Notes under the pieces: generated by a model
What the model was told of the DNA's origin: nothing
The model's database searches: none
What the model saw: only the letters and a program-made list of their open reading frames with translations
Shown here: piece after piece, positions 44,634-53,352 of the stretch
Layout of the letters: each line of letters begins with the position of its first letter
Numbering within the stretch: position 1 is the first letter of the stretch
Translations under genes and position numbers: made by a program
Source: Bacilli bacterium
GTDB taxonomy: Bacteria > Bacillota_I > Bacilli_A > RFN20 > CAG-826
Direction of reading: 5' to 3'
Assembly (NCBI GenBank): GCA_022641095.1
Contig: JALCDB010000003.1
Location: 173,852-237,851, forward strand
DNA: 64,000 nucleotides

Positions 44634-45587
44634 TTATTTAAGGTCGCGTTTGACGAAGGAAAGGGCGCCGAAAAAGGTGGCGGCCGCCATGTAGAAGAGG
44701 TTGCTGAAGACGGTTGTGAGAATGAAGGAAGTTGAGTGGCCCGCGCTTATGACCGGGTGGTAAGTCGTGTTTCCGGAATACTGGTTGACGATGGGGGTGT
44801 ACGAGGAGATGGCCGAATCGTAAGTAAGGGTCGATAGCCGGGAATATTGGTACGGCGTCAGGAAGTTCTCGAAAAGATAGCATACGGTTCCGGTGTTGAA
44901 GCAGGCGGCGTCGATAGCCAAAGTGAAGAGGGAAATGAAGGCTGATCCGCCGACAAAGACCCCCAAGGCGCCCCAGGAATTAGGGATGAGATAACTGAAG
45001 CAGACCGCCCCGGTGATGAAGGTGAGGAAAATAAGGAGGCAAAGGAAAAAGGCCACCCACCACGCCCCGACGAGGGAGCTTTCCGAAGGGAGGAAGAAAG
45101 GGACGCCGAACAATGAGGCGCCGATCATGAAAAGGCCAATGAAAGCGATGAGGTTGATAAGCCCGATCGTCGCTGAGACGACGAGCGAGGATAGGTAGAT
45201 GGCAATCCGGCTTTCGCCCGCCAAAATTTGGTTGCGGAACGTCCGTTCGCGCCACTCGCGCCCGATGAAAAGAGTGATGACAATGAGCGACCAAAGCCCG
45301 ATTTGAAGGTAATTGCTAACGGCGGCGACGACGTAGAAATTACTGCTAAGATAGTTGCCTGAAAAAACGCTAAGGTTGAAGGAAAGGCCGGTCGAAAAAC
45401 CAACCAGCGTCAAGTCGGCGATTCCGGGAATGTCACCCGAACTCATGCCCGCTCGGATGTTTTGGGCATAGTTGTTGCCGACGTTTATGCCGATTAAAAG
45501 CCCAAGGAAGCCGATAATGAGCAAGAAAATGAGAACGGATTTCTCGTGAATGGAGCGGTAATAATATAGTTTGAGAAGACGTTTCAT
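44634..45587 (-). CDS. ABC-2-type transporter permease
   Basis: 317 residues with six hydrophobic segments, including one near the N-terminus (SVLIFLLIIGFLGLLIGINVG) and one near the C-terminus; a large extracellular loop with Asn/Ser/Tyr-rich sequence lies around residues 230-290. Typical of permeases that pair with the ATPase in exporters for antimicrobial peptides, lipids or drugs. The substrate cannot be told. Its start overlaps the ATPase stop by 4 bp. Confidence 0.85.
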   Translation of the reverse strand: MKRLLKLYYYRSIHEKSVLIFLLIIGFLGLLIGINVGNNYAQNIRAGMSSGDIPGIADLTLVGFSTGLSFNLSVFSGNYLSSNFYVVAAVSNYLQIGLWSLIVITLFIGREWRERTFRNQILAGESRIAIYLSSLVVSATIGLINLIAFIGLFMIGASLFGVPFFLPSESSLVGAWWVAFFLCLLIFLTFITGAVCFSYLIPNSWGALGVFVGGSAFISLFTLAIDAACFNTGTVCYLFENFLTPYQYSRLSTLTYDSAISSYTPIVNQYSGNTTYHPVISAGHSTSFILTTVFSNLFYMAAATFFGALSFVKRDLK

Positions 45588-46528
45588 CGCTTGTTTCCTC
45601 CGATCACGTCGACGAAATAATCCTCAAGGGAGTTCTCCTCTTCCCTAAGCCCGAGCAAAGAAACGCCGTTATCGTTCAGGACGTTGATGACCTCGGCTGG
45701 TTCCTTGATGTTATGGACGTTGAGGGTGTCCTTCACGATCTCGCTGTCGAATTTGGCTTCGAGGAGAACCTTTTGGGCCTTCTCATTGTCACTCGTTTTG
45801 ACAATGATTATCTTGCCCACTTTCTTCTCAAGGTCAGCGGCGCTGATCTCCTCGACCAAGCAGCCTTTGTCGATGAAAACGTAAGTGGAGGCGAATTTCG
45901 AAAGTTCCGAAAGGATATGGCTCGAAACGATGATGGTGATGCCCTGCTTGTTGAGTTTAAGAAGCAGTTCGCGGATCTGGCGGATGCCTTCCGGATCGAG
46001 GCCGTTAGTCGGCTCGTCGAGTATCATGAGCTCCGGATCGCCGATCATCGCCATCGCGATGCCCACGCGTTGTCGCATGCCTAAGCTATAATCTTTCACG
46101 TGGCGCTTGTCGGTGAAACTTTCCGGCAAGCCGACGAAATTGAGCTTGTCTTCGATATAACCGCTCTTAATGGGGTCTTTGACGCCGTTGAGGATGCATT
46201 CGGTCATAAGGTTTTGAGTGGTCGTCATGTTCTCGTAAAGAGCTGGCTGCTCGACCATCGCCGCGACTCGCGAGAGGCTGGCTTCGAGTTCTTTGCCGTT
46301 TTGGCTTCCAAAAAGGGATATGGTGCCGCTTGTAGGGTGGGCAACGCCCGTGAGGAGTCGAATCAATGTCGTTTTGCCGGCGCCGTTTTTGCCGACGAGG
46401 CCGATGAGTTGGCCTTTTTTGACGGACAAAGTGACGTCGTTGAGGGCTAGGCACCTGCCGTAGCGCTTGCTGAGCCGCTTGGTTTCGATGACCGCGTCCC
46501 CGTCCGTCAACCGTTTTTCGTTAGCCAT
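45584..46528 (-). CDS. ABC transporter ATP-binding protein
   Basis: 314 residues. Walker A GKNGAGKTT (about 46-54), Q-loop region, signature YSLGMRQRVGIAMAM, Walker B LMILDEPTNGLDPEG, and H-loop VSSH. The C-terminal 80 residues form the extra domain of BcrA/CcmA-type exporters. Shine-Dalgarno GGAGG and a -10 TATAAT upstream (46557-46552). First gene of the exporter operon. Confidence 0.94.
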   Translation of the reverse strand: MANEKRLTDGDAVIETKRLSKRYGRCLALNDVTLSVKKGQLIGLVGKNGAGKTTLIRLLTGVAHPTSGTISLFGSQNGKELEASLSRVAAMVEQPALYENMTTTQNLMTECILNGVKDPIKSGYIEDKLNFVGLPESFTDKRHVKDYSLGMRQRVGIAMAMIGDPELMILDEPTNGLDPEGIRQIRELLLKLNKQGITIIVSSHILSELSKFASTYVFIDKGCLVEEISAADLEKKVGKIIIVKTSDNEKAQKVLLEAKFDSEIVKDTLNVHNIKEPAEVINVLNDNGVSLLGLREEENSLEDYFVDVIGGNKR

Positions 46529-46632
46529 TGGGGAACCTCCATAACTCTCAAATTATAGGCTATGGCGAAAACAAAGAGAATTCTTTTCTAAAACAAAGAA
46601 ACGTTGGTGAAACCGATTATAAAACGGATTGC

Positions 46633-47475
46633 CTATCCTTTGGTCTTTTGGAAGCCAAGGACCGCCGCGCCGATCAACCCGGCTTGCTCGCCGCAGGAGC
46701 AAAGCTCCAGCCGGCAATCGGGGGCCGCCTTGCGGAGATCGGGAAGGAAAAGGCTGCTGTTTTTGGCGACCCCGCCCGTAATGGTGAAAACATCGGGCTG
46801 GAAGTTGCGCTGGTTCATCTCGAGCCAGTCGGCCATCAGACGGATCCAATCGCGGTAGATTCCTTTGGCGACTTCGTGGCCGTTCCTGACAAGCTGAAAG
46901 AACTCGCGGCTCGAGGCGACCGAGAATCTGTTTTGGTCGCAGAGGCGAACGATGCCGGTTCCGCTGGCCAAATGCTCGAATTCGTGGATCTGCCCGCGAT
47001 ATTCGGTCATCGTATGGCCGACTTCGTAACTGCTCCCCCGAAGTTTGCCATCCACGCAAAGGGCTCCGCCGATGCCGGTGGAGATGGTGACGAAATAGAC
47101 GCTGTGGCAACTTCTGAATTTGCCGACGTTAGCCTCGGCGAGGGAGGCCGCTTCGGCGTCGTTTATGACGAAAGCGGGAATATGAAAGGCCGTGAAGAGA
47201 TAGGGCGCCAGAGGGATATTGTCGATGTGGATATTGGGAAGCGCGTAGATGAAGCCGTCGTAGCGGACTCGGCCTGGAACGCCCATCGCGATCGCCTTGA
47301 CATCGCTCCAACTCGTCACCGCGTCCTCGATGTCTTTTTTGATGGAAGCCAAAAACAATTCGACGTTGCCGACGACGGTGGGGGCGATATGGATCGATTC
47401 GATTTCGTGTTTCTCGTTGACGAGGGCAACCCGGGTGTTCGTGCCGCCGATATCGAGGGAGACGATTTTCCTCAT
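46633..47475 (-). CDS. ROK-family sugar kinase (candidate glucokinase)
   Basis: 280 residues. Phosphate-binding SLDIGGTNTRVALV at the N-terminus, VINDAEAASLAEAN (catalytic Asp), VTISTGIGGAL, and a C-terminal adenosine motif FTITGGVAKNSS. The zinc-binding cluster CxCGxxGCxE of ordinary ROK kinases is absent; the same place reads HTMTEYRGQIHEFEHLASGTG. The gene overlaps pyk by one base and is downstream of pfkA and pyk, so phosphorylating glucose for glycolysis is the natural role; the substrate is inference. Confidence 0.88.
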   Translation of the reverse strand: MRKIVSLDIGGTNTRVALVNEKHEIESIHIAPTVVGNVELFLASIKKDIEDAVTSWSDVKAIAMGVPGRVRYDGFIYALPNIHIDNIPLAPYLFTAFHIPAFVINDAEAASLAEANVGKFRSCHSVYFVTISTGIGGALCVDGKLRGSSYEVGHTMTEYRGQIHEFEHLASGTGIVRLCDQNRFSVASSREFFQLVRNGHEVAKGIYRDWIRLMADWLEMNQRNFQPDVFTITGGVAKNSSLFLPDLRKAAPDCRLELCSCGEQAGLIGAAVLGFQKTKG

Positions 47476-48932
47476 CAGTCAAGGTCCTTGACGCTGTTGA
47501 CGTTGACGATGCGCATGAAGTTCGTTTTGCCAGCGCCCGTGGGAGTGCCGCCGGCGATGATGACCGGAGTCCCGGCTTCGAGGCCGAGGTCGCGGGCCAC
47601 TTTGAGCGCCAGAACCTCCATTTCCTCAATGAAATCCGGCATCGCGGTTTTGATAAGGACGCTATAGACGCCCCACATCCAAGCGCAACGAAGCGCCGTC
47701 TTGCGGCTGTTGGTCACCGAAATGATAGGGCAGCAGGGGCGCGCCTTGCTGATGCGACGGCTGCTATTGCCCGTCTGGGTGAAATTGATGATGAGCTTGG
47801 CTCCGATGAGAAGGGCGGTGGCCGCAATGGAATTGGCGATGGCGTCGTTGTTGGTCCGCTCGCTGGTGTCGAAAGCCTCCTGAGCCAGTTTCTCGTATGG
47901 GAGCTCGGCTTCCATCGCGCTAGCGATCGCGGCTTGCATCTTGACCGATTCGACGGGGTATTTGCCCGAAGCCGATTCGCCGGAAAGCATGACGCAATCG
48001 CTGCTTTCATCGATCGCGGTTGCGACGTCGCTCACCTCGGCCCTCGTCGGGCGCGGATGCGTTGTCATGCTATCGAGCATTTGGGTGGCGGTGATGACGG
48101 GTTTGCCGAGTTCGCGGCAAAGGCGGATGATTTTCCGCTGCACGAGCGGGACCCTCTCGGGCGGAATCTCGTCGCCCAAATCGCCGCGGGCGACCATGAC
48201 GCCGTCGGCGGCTTTGACGATCTCCTCGATTTTGCTCACGGCTTCCGGGTTCTCGATCTTCGGGAAGACGGGGATATCGGGCTTTCCGTATTTCCTAAGG
48301 ATCGCCTTGATGTCGCGAATGTCCTCGGGCCGGCGACAGAAGGAGGCGAAGATCGCGTCCATGTCGTTCTCGCAGCCGAACCTAAGATCATCCTCGTCCT
48401 GCGGAGAGATATAAGGCATTGAGAGTTTGGACATCGGGATATTCATGCCCTTTTGATCCTTGATGCAATGGTCGTTTTGGGCCTCCACGACGATTTCGCG
48501 GCTCTTCTCGTCTTTTTCGATCACCCTCATGATGAGGTTCCCGTCGTCGATCAAAATGGGTTCGCCGACGGAAACGTCGCCATAGAGCCCGCCATAGGTG
48601 CACTGAAACCGTTGCGCGTTGCCGACGATCTTTTCGGCGGTTATGCGCATGACTTGTCCTTTTTTGACCTCAACGCAGCCGTTTTCCATGTAACCCGTTC
48701 GGATCTCCGGTCCCTTGGTGTCGAGCGCCACGGGGATGTAAATCCCGTATTTCTGCTCGAAAGAACGGGCGATTCTGACCTTGGCGAGTTGCTCTTCGTG
48801 GGTTCCGTGGGAAAAATTGACGCGCATGACGTTCATGCCGGCTTCGTAAAGCTTCAAAATCATTTCGGGGGTATCGCTCGCCGGCCCGATCGTGCAGACA
48901 ATCTTGGTCTTCTTGCTGATATTGAGTTTCAT
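47475..48932 (-). CDS. pyk: Pyruvate kinase
   Basis: 485 residues. Makes pyruvate and ATP from phosphoenolpyruvate and ADP. Signatures: KTKIVCTIGPASDT, MRVNFSHGTHEE, VALDTKGPEIRTG, KIENPEAVSKIEEI, GVMVARGDLGDEI, and CVMLSGESASGKYPVE. The C-terminal regulatory domain is full length; there is no extra PEP-utiliser domain. 27 bases after pfkA. Confidence 0.97.
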   Translation of the reverse strand: MKLNISKKTKIVCTIGPASDTPEMILKLYEAGMNVMRVNFSHGTHEEQLAKVRIARSFEQKYGIYIPVALDTKGPEIRTGYMENGCVEVKKGQVMRITAEKIVGNAQRFQCTYGGLYGDVSVGEPILIDDGNLIMRVIEKDEKSREIVVEAQNDHCIKDQKGMNIPMSKLSMPYISPQDEDDLRFGCENDMDAIFASFCRRPEDIRDIKAILRKYGKPDIPVFPKIENPEAVSKIEEIVKAADGVMVARGDLGDEIPPERVPLVQRKIIRLCRELGKPVITATQMLDSMTTHPRPTRAEVSDVATAIDESSDCVMLSGESASGKYPVESVKMQAAIASAMEAELPYEKLAQEAFDTSERTNNDAIANSIAATALLIGAKLIINFTQTGNSSRRISKARPCCPIISVTNSRKTALRCAWMWGVYSVLIKTAMPDFIEEMEVLALKVARDLGLEAGTPVIIAGGTPTGAGKTNFMRIVNVNSVKDLD

Positions 48933-48959
48933 GCGTAAAACCTCCCTTTAATGATGTGG

Positions 48960-49925
48960 TTACTTGAGGATATCGATCAGGCGCAGCATGCTGACGTGCT
49001 TGTCGCGCGGGAGGGCGAGGGCGTCGTAGATGTCGTAGTCGACGATTTTGTTGTTGACCATGCCGATGCAGATGCCGCCTTTCCCCTCCAAGAGGCAATC
49101 GACCGCGTAGGCGCCCATGCGGGAAGCCAAGATGCGGTCGAAGGCGCTTGGGGCGCCGCCGCGCTGAACGTGTCCGAGGATGTCGGCGCGCGTGTCGAAG
49201 CCGGTCTCCTTTTGGACCCGCTCGGCGAATTCGTAGATGTTGGGATACAGCTTTTCGCTCACGATGACGATGGCGCGCTTGTTGTCGTCGCTGTCGTGCA
49301 TTTGCTTGAGGGTGCGCATGATTTCCTCTTCGGGGATCGGGTGATCCGGGGTGATGATCATCTCGGCGCCTTCGGCAAGGCCGCTGAAAAGGGCCAAATC
49401 GCCGCAATGGTTGCCCATGACTTCGATGATGGAGCAGCGGGAGTGGCTTTCGGTGGTGTCTCTTATTTTGTCAACGCAGTCGCAGATGGTGTTGAGGCAG
49501 GTATCGAAACCGATCGTGTAATCGGTTGAGGCGATGTCGTTGTCGATGGTACCGGGAAGCCCGACGCAGTTGATACCCATCTCGGTGAGGCGCTTGGCCC
49601 CCATGTAGGAACCGTCGCCGCCGATGACGACGATGGCTTCGATGCCGAATTTCTTGAGTTGCCCGACCGCCTTTTCGCGGACCGAAACCTCTTTGAATTC
49701 CTTCAATCGGGCGGTCCGCAAAACGGTGCCGCCGCGGTTGACGATGTCGGAAACGCTCTTGCGGTCGAGTTTGACGATGTTCCCCTCGACCATGCCTTTG
49801 TAGCCGTCATAGATACCATAAACCTCAAGCCCATAGGACAAACCGGCCCGCACGACGGCGCGGATGGCGCAGTTCATGCCGGGGGAGTCGCCGCCGGAGG
49901 TAAGGATGCCGATGCGATGTATCAT
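48960..49925 (-). CDS. pfkA: ATP-dependent 6-phosphofructokinase
   Basis: 321 residues. Commits fructose-6-phosphate to glycolysis. Starts MIHRIGILTSGGDSPGMN; GGDGS (102-106) has the glycine that favours ATP over pyrophosphate; LPGTIDNDI holds the catalytic Asp; later NHCGDLAL, HVQRGGAPSAFDR. Start 49925 is chosen from the family N-terminus; the longer ORF to 49952 begins inside the -10 (TATAAT, 49956-49951). Confidence 0.97.
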   Translation of the reverse strand: MIHRIGILTSGGDSPGMNCAIRAVVRAGLSYGLEVYGIYDGYKGMVEGNIVKLDRKSVSDIVNRGGTVLRTARLKEFKEVSVREKAVGQLKKFGIEAIVVIGGDGSYMGAKRLTEMGINCVGLPGTIDNDIASTDYTIGFDTCLNTICDCVDKIRDTTESHSRCSIIEVMGNHCGDLALFSGLAEGAEMIITPDHPIPEEEIMRTLKQMHDSDDNKRAIVIVSEKLYPNIYEFAERVQKETGFDTRADILGHVQRGGAPSAFDRILASRMGAYAVDCLLEGKGGICIGMVNNKIVDYDIYDALALPRDKHVSMLRLIDILK

Positions 49926-50064
49926 GGGAAAAACCTCGAAATCGCCTTTCATTATACTTCATTCCTTTATTTAATATAAAGGACAAGGCGTCGATAGTCC
50001 TTTCTTCTTACCGAAAACGGAGCCGCGAACGCCTCTTTCGCGAGCTAAAACCATCAATTGATGG

Positions 50065-50103
50065 GAAAAAGGCCACCGCCTTTTTTGGACGATGGCCTTT
50101 TTC
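50065..50103 (-). terminator. Terminator of the DUF2975/HTH operon
   Basis: GAAAAAGGCCA (50065-50075) and its complement (50093-50103) form an 11-bp stem; each side ends in A or T runs. It lies just after the HTH stop codon. Confidence 0.7.
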
Positions 50104-50104
50104 C

Positions 50105-50308
50105 TTATTCTTCCCGATATTCGAGGACGTCGCCCGGTTGGCAGTGGAGGGCTTGGCAGATGCCGTTGAGGGTGGAGAAGCGGATGGCGGAGATTTTACC
50201 GGTTTTGATGTTGGACAGGTTGACGTTGCTGATTCCGACTTTCGCGGCCAACTCGTTCAGGGATATCTTCCGGTCCGCCATGACGCGATCGAGACGCAAG
50301 ACGATCAT
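50105..50308 (-). CDS. YozG-type small XRE helix-turn-helix regulator
   Basis: 67 residues, one helix-turn-helix (SLNELAAKVGISNVNLSNIKTG) with the short Cro/C1-type C-terminus that includes CQPGDVLEY. Partner of a DUF2975 membrane protein, an arrangement common in Firmicutes. Start 50308 is chosen for AAGG about 9 bases upstream and the family start (MIVLRLDRVMADR); 10 bases separate it from the DUF2975 stop. Confidence 0.88.
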   Translation of the reverse strand: MIVLRLDRVMADRKISLNELAAKVGISNVNLSNIKTGKISAIRFSTLNGICQALHCQPGDVLEYREE

Positions 50309-50318
50309 CGTCGGCGCC

Positions 50319-50888
50319 TTATAGGGTCGTGTCCGCTTGCTTTTGAAGGGACACGCCATACTTGAAGACTAGCGAGATGGCGAAGATGAAGAGGGCGAAG
50401 AAGACATTGCCGAAATTCCAGGAATTGAAGGTATCCCCAGTGCCCGTCGCCGCGGTGACGATCGAAAGGACAACGGGGACGGCTATCGCCTGAATCAAGG
50501 CGAAAAGGCCAATCATGTTAAGGCTGCTGACCGCTTTCTCGGCGAAAGGGGTGTTGGCTTCTTTGATGGATCCGAAAAGGTTGCGGGCGAAAAGCATGCT
50601 CACCCCGGACACGCCCGCGCCCAAGAGCCCATAGACGCAAGCGACCTCGGCGTATTTCACGTTTATGTAGGCGAGGAACGCGGTGTCGTGGTAGCTGTTC
50701 GGGTGGGCCAAGACGAAATCTTTGATCCAATCGTAAGGCATGAATGGCGCGACGGCTATGCCAATAAGGCTAAATCCGGCGGCGACGAAGCATAGAATCA
50801 TAAGAATGAAGGCGATGACATAGCAGATTTTGGAGATGACGATCAGCGCCTTCTTCGCTTTTTCGCTCTCGTTTGCGACTTTTTCCAT
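50319..50888 (-). CDS. DUF2975 family membrane protein
   Basis: 189 residues with four hydrophobic segments (about 18-45, 78-102, 118-140 and 158-180). The segment NLFGSIKEANTPFAEKAVSSLN before the third helix is typical of the family. Paired with a small HTH protein that probably regulates the pair. Shine-Dalgarno AAAGGAG, -10 TATACT upstream. Function unknown. Confidence 0.85.
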   Translation of the reverse strand: MEKVANESEKAKKALIVISKICYVIAFILMILCFVAAGFSLIGIAVAPFMPYDWIKDFVLAHPNSYHDTAFLAYINVKYAEVACVYGLLGAGVSGVSMLFARNLFGSIKEANTPFAEKAVSSLNMIGLFALIQAIAVPVVLSIVTAATGTGDTFNSWNFGNVFFALFIFAISLVFKYGVSLQKQADTTL

Positions 50889-51199
50889 AATTGCTTTCTC
50901 CTTTGGAAGCAGACATAGTATACATGATAAAAATTAAAGTGTTAACAAAAAGTATTAAAAAGTTAATGATAAACGATAAAACAACTCTTTAGTGGGACGA
51001 TGGCGTCGCCTCAAGGGTCTATCCCTGCAACCGTCTCATTTTTTGTGGAAAAGTCGCGCCTGCGCGGTGAATTCTTGCCAAAAGTGGGCTTTCCAGCGGA
51101 GCAAACCAGACTTTTATCGATTGTGGATAACTTCAAAAAGACTAGAAAATATCGAATAAAACGTGGATTTTGCGAAAGCGTGATGCTAAAATTTTTTGC
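50889..51199. other. Intergenic region with DnaA-box-like sites upstream of dnaB-dnaI
   Basis: About 310 bases between divergent operons. Contains the perfect DnaA box TTATCCACA (reverse orientation, 51122-51130) and a one-mismatch box TTTTCCACA (51044-51052). ORFs on both strands lack ribosome sites. Confidence 0.6.
51187..51192 (+). promoter_or_regulatory. Extended -10 promoter of dnaB-dnaI (leaderless)
   Basis: TGCTAAAAT (TG 51184-51185, hexamer 51187-51192) ends 7 bases before ATG 51200. No Shine-Dalgarno fits. Confidence 0.6.
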
Positions 51200-52444
51200 A
51201 TGAAGCAAGCAAATCCATCCGACATTTATCAGGTTCGCCCGATTTCCCTTTTGGGCGGCCCCGACCTTCGTTACCTTATCGATCTATACGAGCCGCTCAT
51301 CGGCGCCAAAGCCATCGCCGCCTATCTCACTCTCACACGCGAAAAGCCCGGCGTTTTCCTGACTCATGAGTCCTTATTCGCCCGCTTGGGGTTATCCGCC
51401 GGCGAATGGTACGCCGCCCTTGAAGCCCTCGAGGCGGTCAGCCTTGTCCGCACTTTCGCCAAAGCGGGGAAGAATTGCCTTGGCTTCGTCTATTGCCTTT
51501 ACGCCCCCAAGACCCCGGGCGAGTTTCTTGGGAACGTCCTTTTCGCCGGCACTTTGCGGAAAGCGGTGGGCAAAGAGAGGTGTCAGGCTCTCGCCGCCCA
51601 TTACGCGGTCATGAAAACGCCGACCGACTATGACGAATGCAGCGAAAGCTTCGCCCGGTACTTCGCTCCCGATTTCAGCGATCCGGCTTATCTCGATAGC
51701 GTCATTTCAACCGGGGGTCGCCTGAGCGGCAGCGAGCGGACCGGCTTCGATCGGAACGTCTTTCTTTCGGCCCTCCAGAAGCTTAATAGCCTCTATAACG
51801 GCCTCTCCTTTTCCGAGAGCGAGCTCACGAAGATCTCCCGCGTGGCGGCTTTATACAGTTACGATGAGGCGACCATCGCCGATTTCGCGGACGACCATTA
51901 CGATTTTTTCGCCAAGAAAGGCAGCCATTTCGATTACGATGGTTTCGCCGCCGATTGCGAAAAGAGCCTGCCCCTATCTTACCTTCATCAAGGGGCCGCG
52001 CAGAAAAAATCGGTGGCGGACGGCGACGCCGAGCTTTCCGGTTGCCTCAAAAAGATGGAGAACCTTACTCCCGCCGCCTATCTGCGGAGCCTCCAGCATG
52101 GGGGCAAGCCCGCCCAAGCCGATCTCGAATTGCTTCGCGAGCTGACCGTCGACATGGGGCTGCCCGCCTCCGTCACGAACGCCCTCGTGCTCTATGTTCT
52201 GACCCGCAACAAGAACATCCTTTCCAAGAAATTGACCGAAAAGATCGCCGCCTCGCTCGTTCGTGAGCGGATCGCGACCGCTTTGGACGCCCTTAACTAC
52301 CTAAGTGCCACCTCCAAGGGCCATAAGAGCCCTCGCCTCGCCTCTCCCAGCGTTCCTGAAGAGGCCCCTTCCAAGATGAAGGAAAGGCCTTCCATGAGCG
52401 ATGAGGACTTTAAAAAGATGATGAAAGGGTTGTACGATAAGTAA
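51200..52444 (+). CDS. dnaB: Replication initiation and membrane attachment protein DnaB (Bacilli type)
   Basis: 414 residues. Helicase-loading protein, distinct from E. coli DnaB. N-terminal winged-helix domain (YQVRPISLLGGPDLRYLIDLYEPLIGAKA, HESLFARLGLSAGEWYAALEAL) and a second DnaB/DnaD-type helical domain near the end (LTPAAYLRSLQHG, DMGLPASVTNALVLYVL). Immediately precedes dnaI, as in Bacillus. Start 51200 is preferred over 51170, which lies within the promoter. Residues 350-395 are a Ser/Pro-rich linker. Confidence 0.88.
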   Translation: MKQANPSDIYQVRPISLLGGPDLRYLIDLYEPLIGAKAIAAYLTLTREKPGVFLTHESLFARLGLSAGEWYAALEALEAVSLVRTFAKAGKNCLGFVYCLYAPKTPGEFLGNVLFAGTLRKAVGKERCQALAAHYAVMKTPTDYDECSESFARYFAPDFSDPAYLDSVISTGGRLSGSERTGFDRNVFLSALQKLNSLYNGLSFSESELTKISRVAALYSYDEATIADFADDHYDFFAKKGSHFDYDGFAADCEKSLPLSYLHQGAAQKKSVADGDAELSGCLKKMENLTPAAYLRSLQHGGKPAQADLELLRELTVDMGLPASVTNALVLYVLTRNKNILSKKLTEKIAASLVRERIATALDALNYLSATSKGHKSPRLASPSVPEEAPSKMKERPSMSDEDFKKMMKGLYDK

Positions 52445-52446
52445 CG

Positions 52447-53352
52447 ATGAAGGACTTCAAAGAGGAAATCGACAAAATCGTTCCCGTAAGCCACCTCGCG
52501 GAAGAGGAGACCATCCGCATGATGGAATCGTTCGCCACGGATGAGCCCGTGGCCAAAAAGCTTCGCGAACTCAAGCTTTCCCGCGCCCAAGTGAGGGCCA
52601 ATCTCGGCCTTATCGCCGCTTATCAGGAAGACGTGGATTACTGCTCCCGTTGCCCGGGGCTTTCCGCTTGCCAAAAGGACACGCCCTTCCATCAGAGCGA
52701 CCTCATTTTGAATGAGGGGCGCCTCGAAAGGACGTATGGCCCTTGTCCCCTTTATTTGCGGCGTGAGACCGTTTTGTCCTCATATGTCTACCGCGATTTC
52801 CCGGACGAGTGGCTTTCCCTCGTCCCGACTTCCCTTTCGAATTCGTCGCGGGTCAAAGCCGTCTATCGCCTGTTCGCGGAAGCGGTGAGGAGCAAGAGCC
52901 GGCCCTGGGTCTACCTTATGGGCGAGGTCGGCAGCGGAAGGAGTTACCTCACGGCGGCTTTTGCCAACGGCTATGCGCTTCGGGGCGAGAGAGTCGCCTT
53001 CATGAACGCGAACGTCCGTTTCGACGAACTCAAGGGGGACGCCGTGAAAAGGCGCCCTCTTTTTGAGGAAAAACTGAAGGGACTTGAGAGTATCCCCCTT
53101 CTTGTCATCGATGATTTCGGCAGCGAGTTCAAAAGCGATTACGTCCGCGACCAAATCGTCATGCCTTTGCTGTCCGAACGTGGCAAAAGGAACCTGCTCA
53201 CCGTTTTCCTCAGCGACTATTCGCTCGCCGAGATCAAAGAGCTTTATTCGACTTCGCGCGGCTCCTCCATCATGGCCAACCGGCTCGTCGGCCTCATCGA
53301 AAGCAAGATCGCCGAGGTCGGCCGGGTCGAGAAAGGCGTCGAGAACCTATAG
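52447..53352 (+). CDS. dnaI: Helicase loader DnaI with altered Walker A motif
   Basis: 301 residues. N-terminal zinc-binding helicase-interaction region (CSRCPGLSACQKDTPFH..., YGPCPLY, residues 66-103) and a C-terminal AAA+ ATPase. Walker B LLVIDDFG (218-225), sensor FLSDYSLAEI. Walker A is GEVGSGRS (159-166): the lysine normally essential for ATP is Arg165 (AGG). Whether ATP is still bound is unknown. Two bases after dnaB; its last sense codon and stop overlap the convergent mutM-coaE gene by 6 bp. Confidence 0.9.
   Translation: MKDFKEEIDKIVPVSHLAEEETIRMMESFATDEPVAKKLRELKLSRAQVRANLGLIAAYQEDVDYCSRCPGLSACQKDTPFHQSDLILNEGRLERTYGPCPLYLRRETVLSSYVYRDFPDEWLSLVPTSLSNSSRVKAVYRLFAEAVRSKSRPWVYLMGEVGSGRSYLTAAFANGYALRGERVAFMNANVRFDELKGDAVKRRPLFEEKLKGLESIPLLVIDDFGSEFKSDYVRDQIVMPLLSERGKRNLLTVFLSDYSLAEIKELYSTSRGSSIMANRLVGLIESKIAEVGRVEKGVENL

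Noticed and set aside
51000..51208. Two overlapping short ORFs upstream of dnaB on opposite strands
   Set aside because: No Shine-Dalgarno; both run through DnaA-box-like sites and the dnaB promoter.
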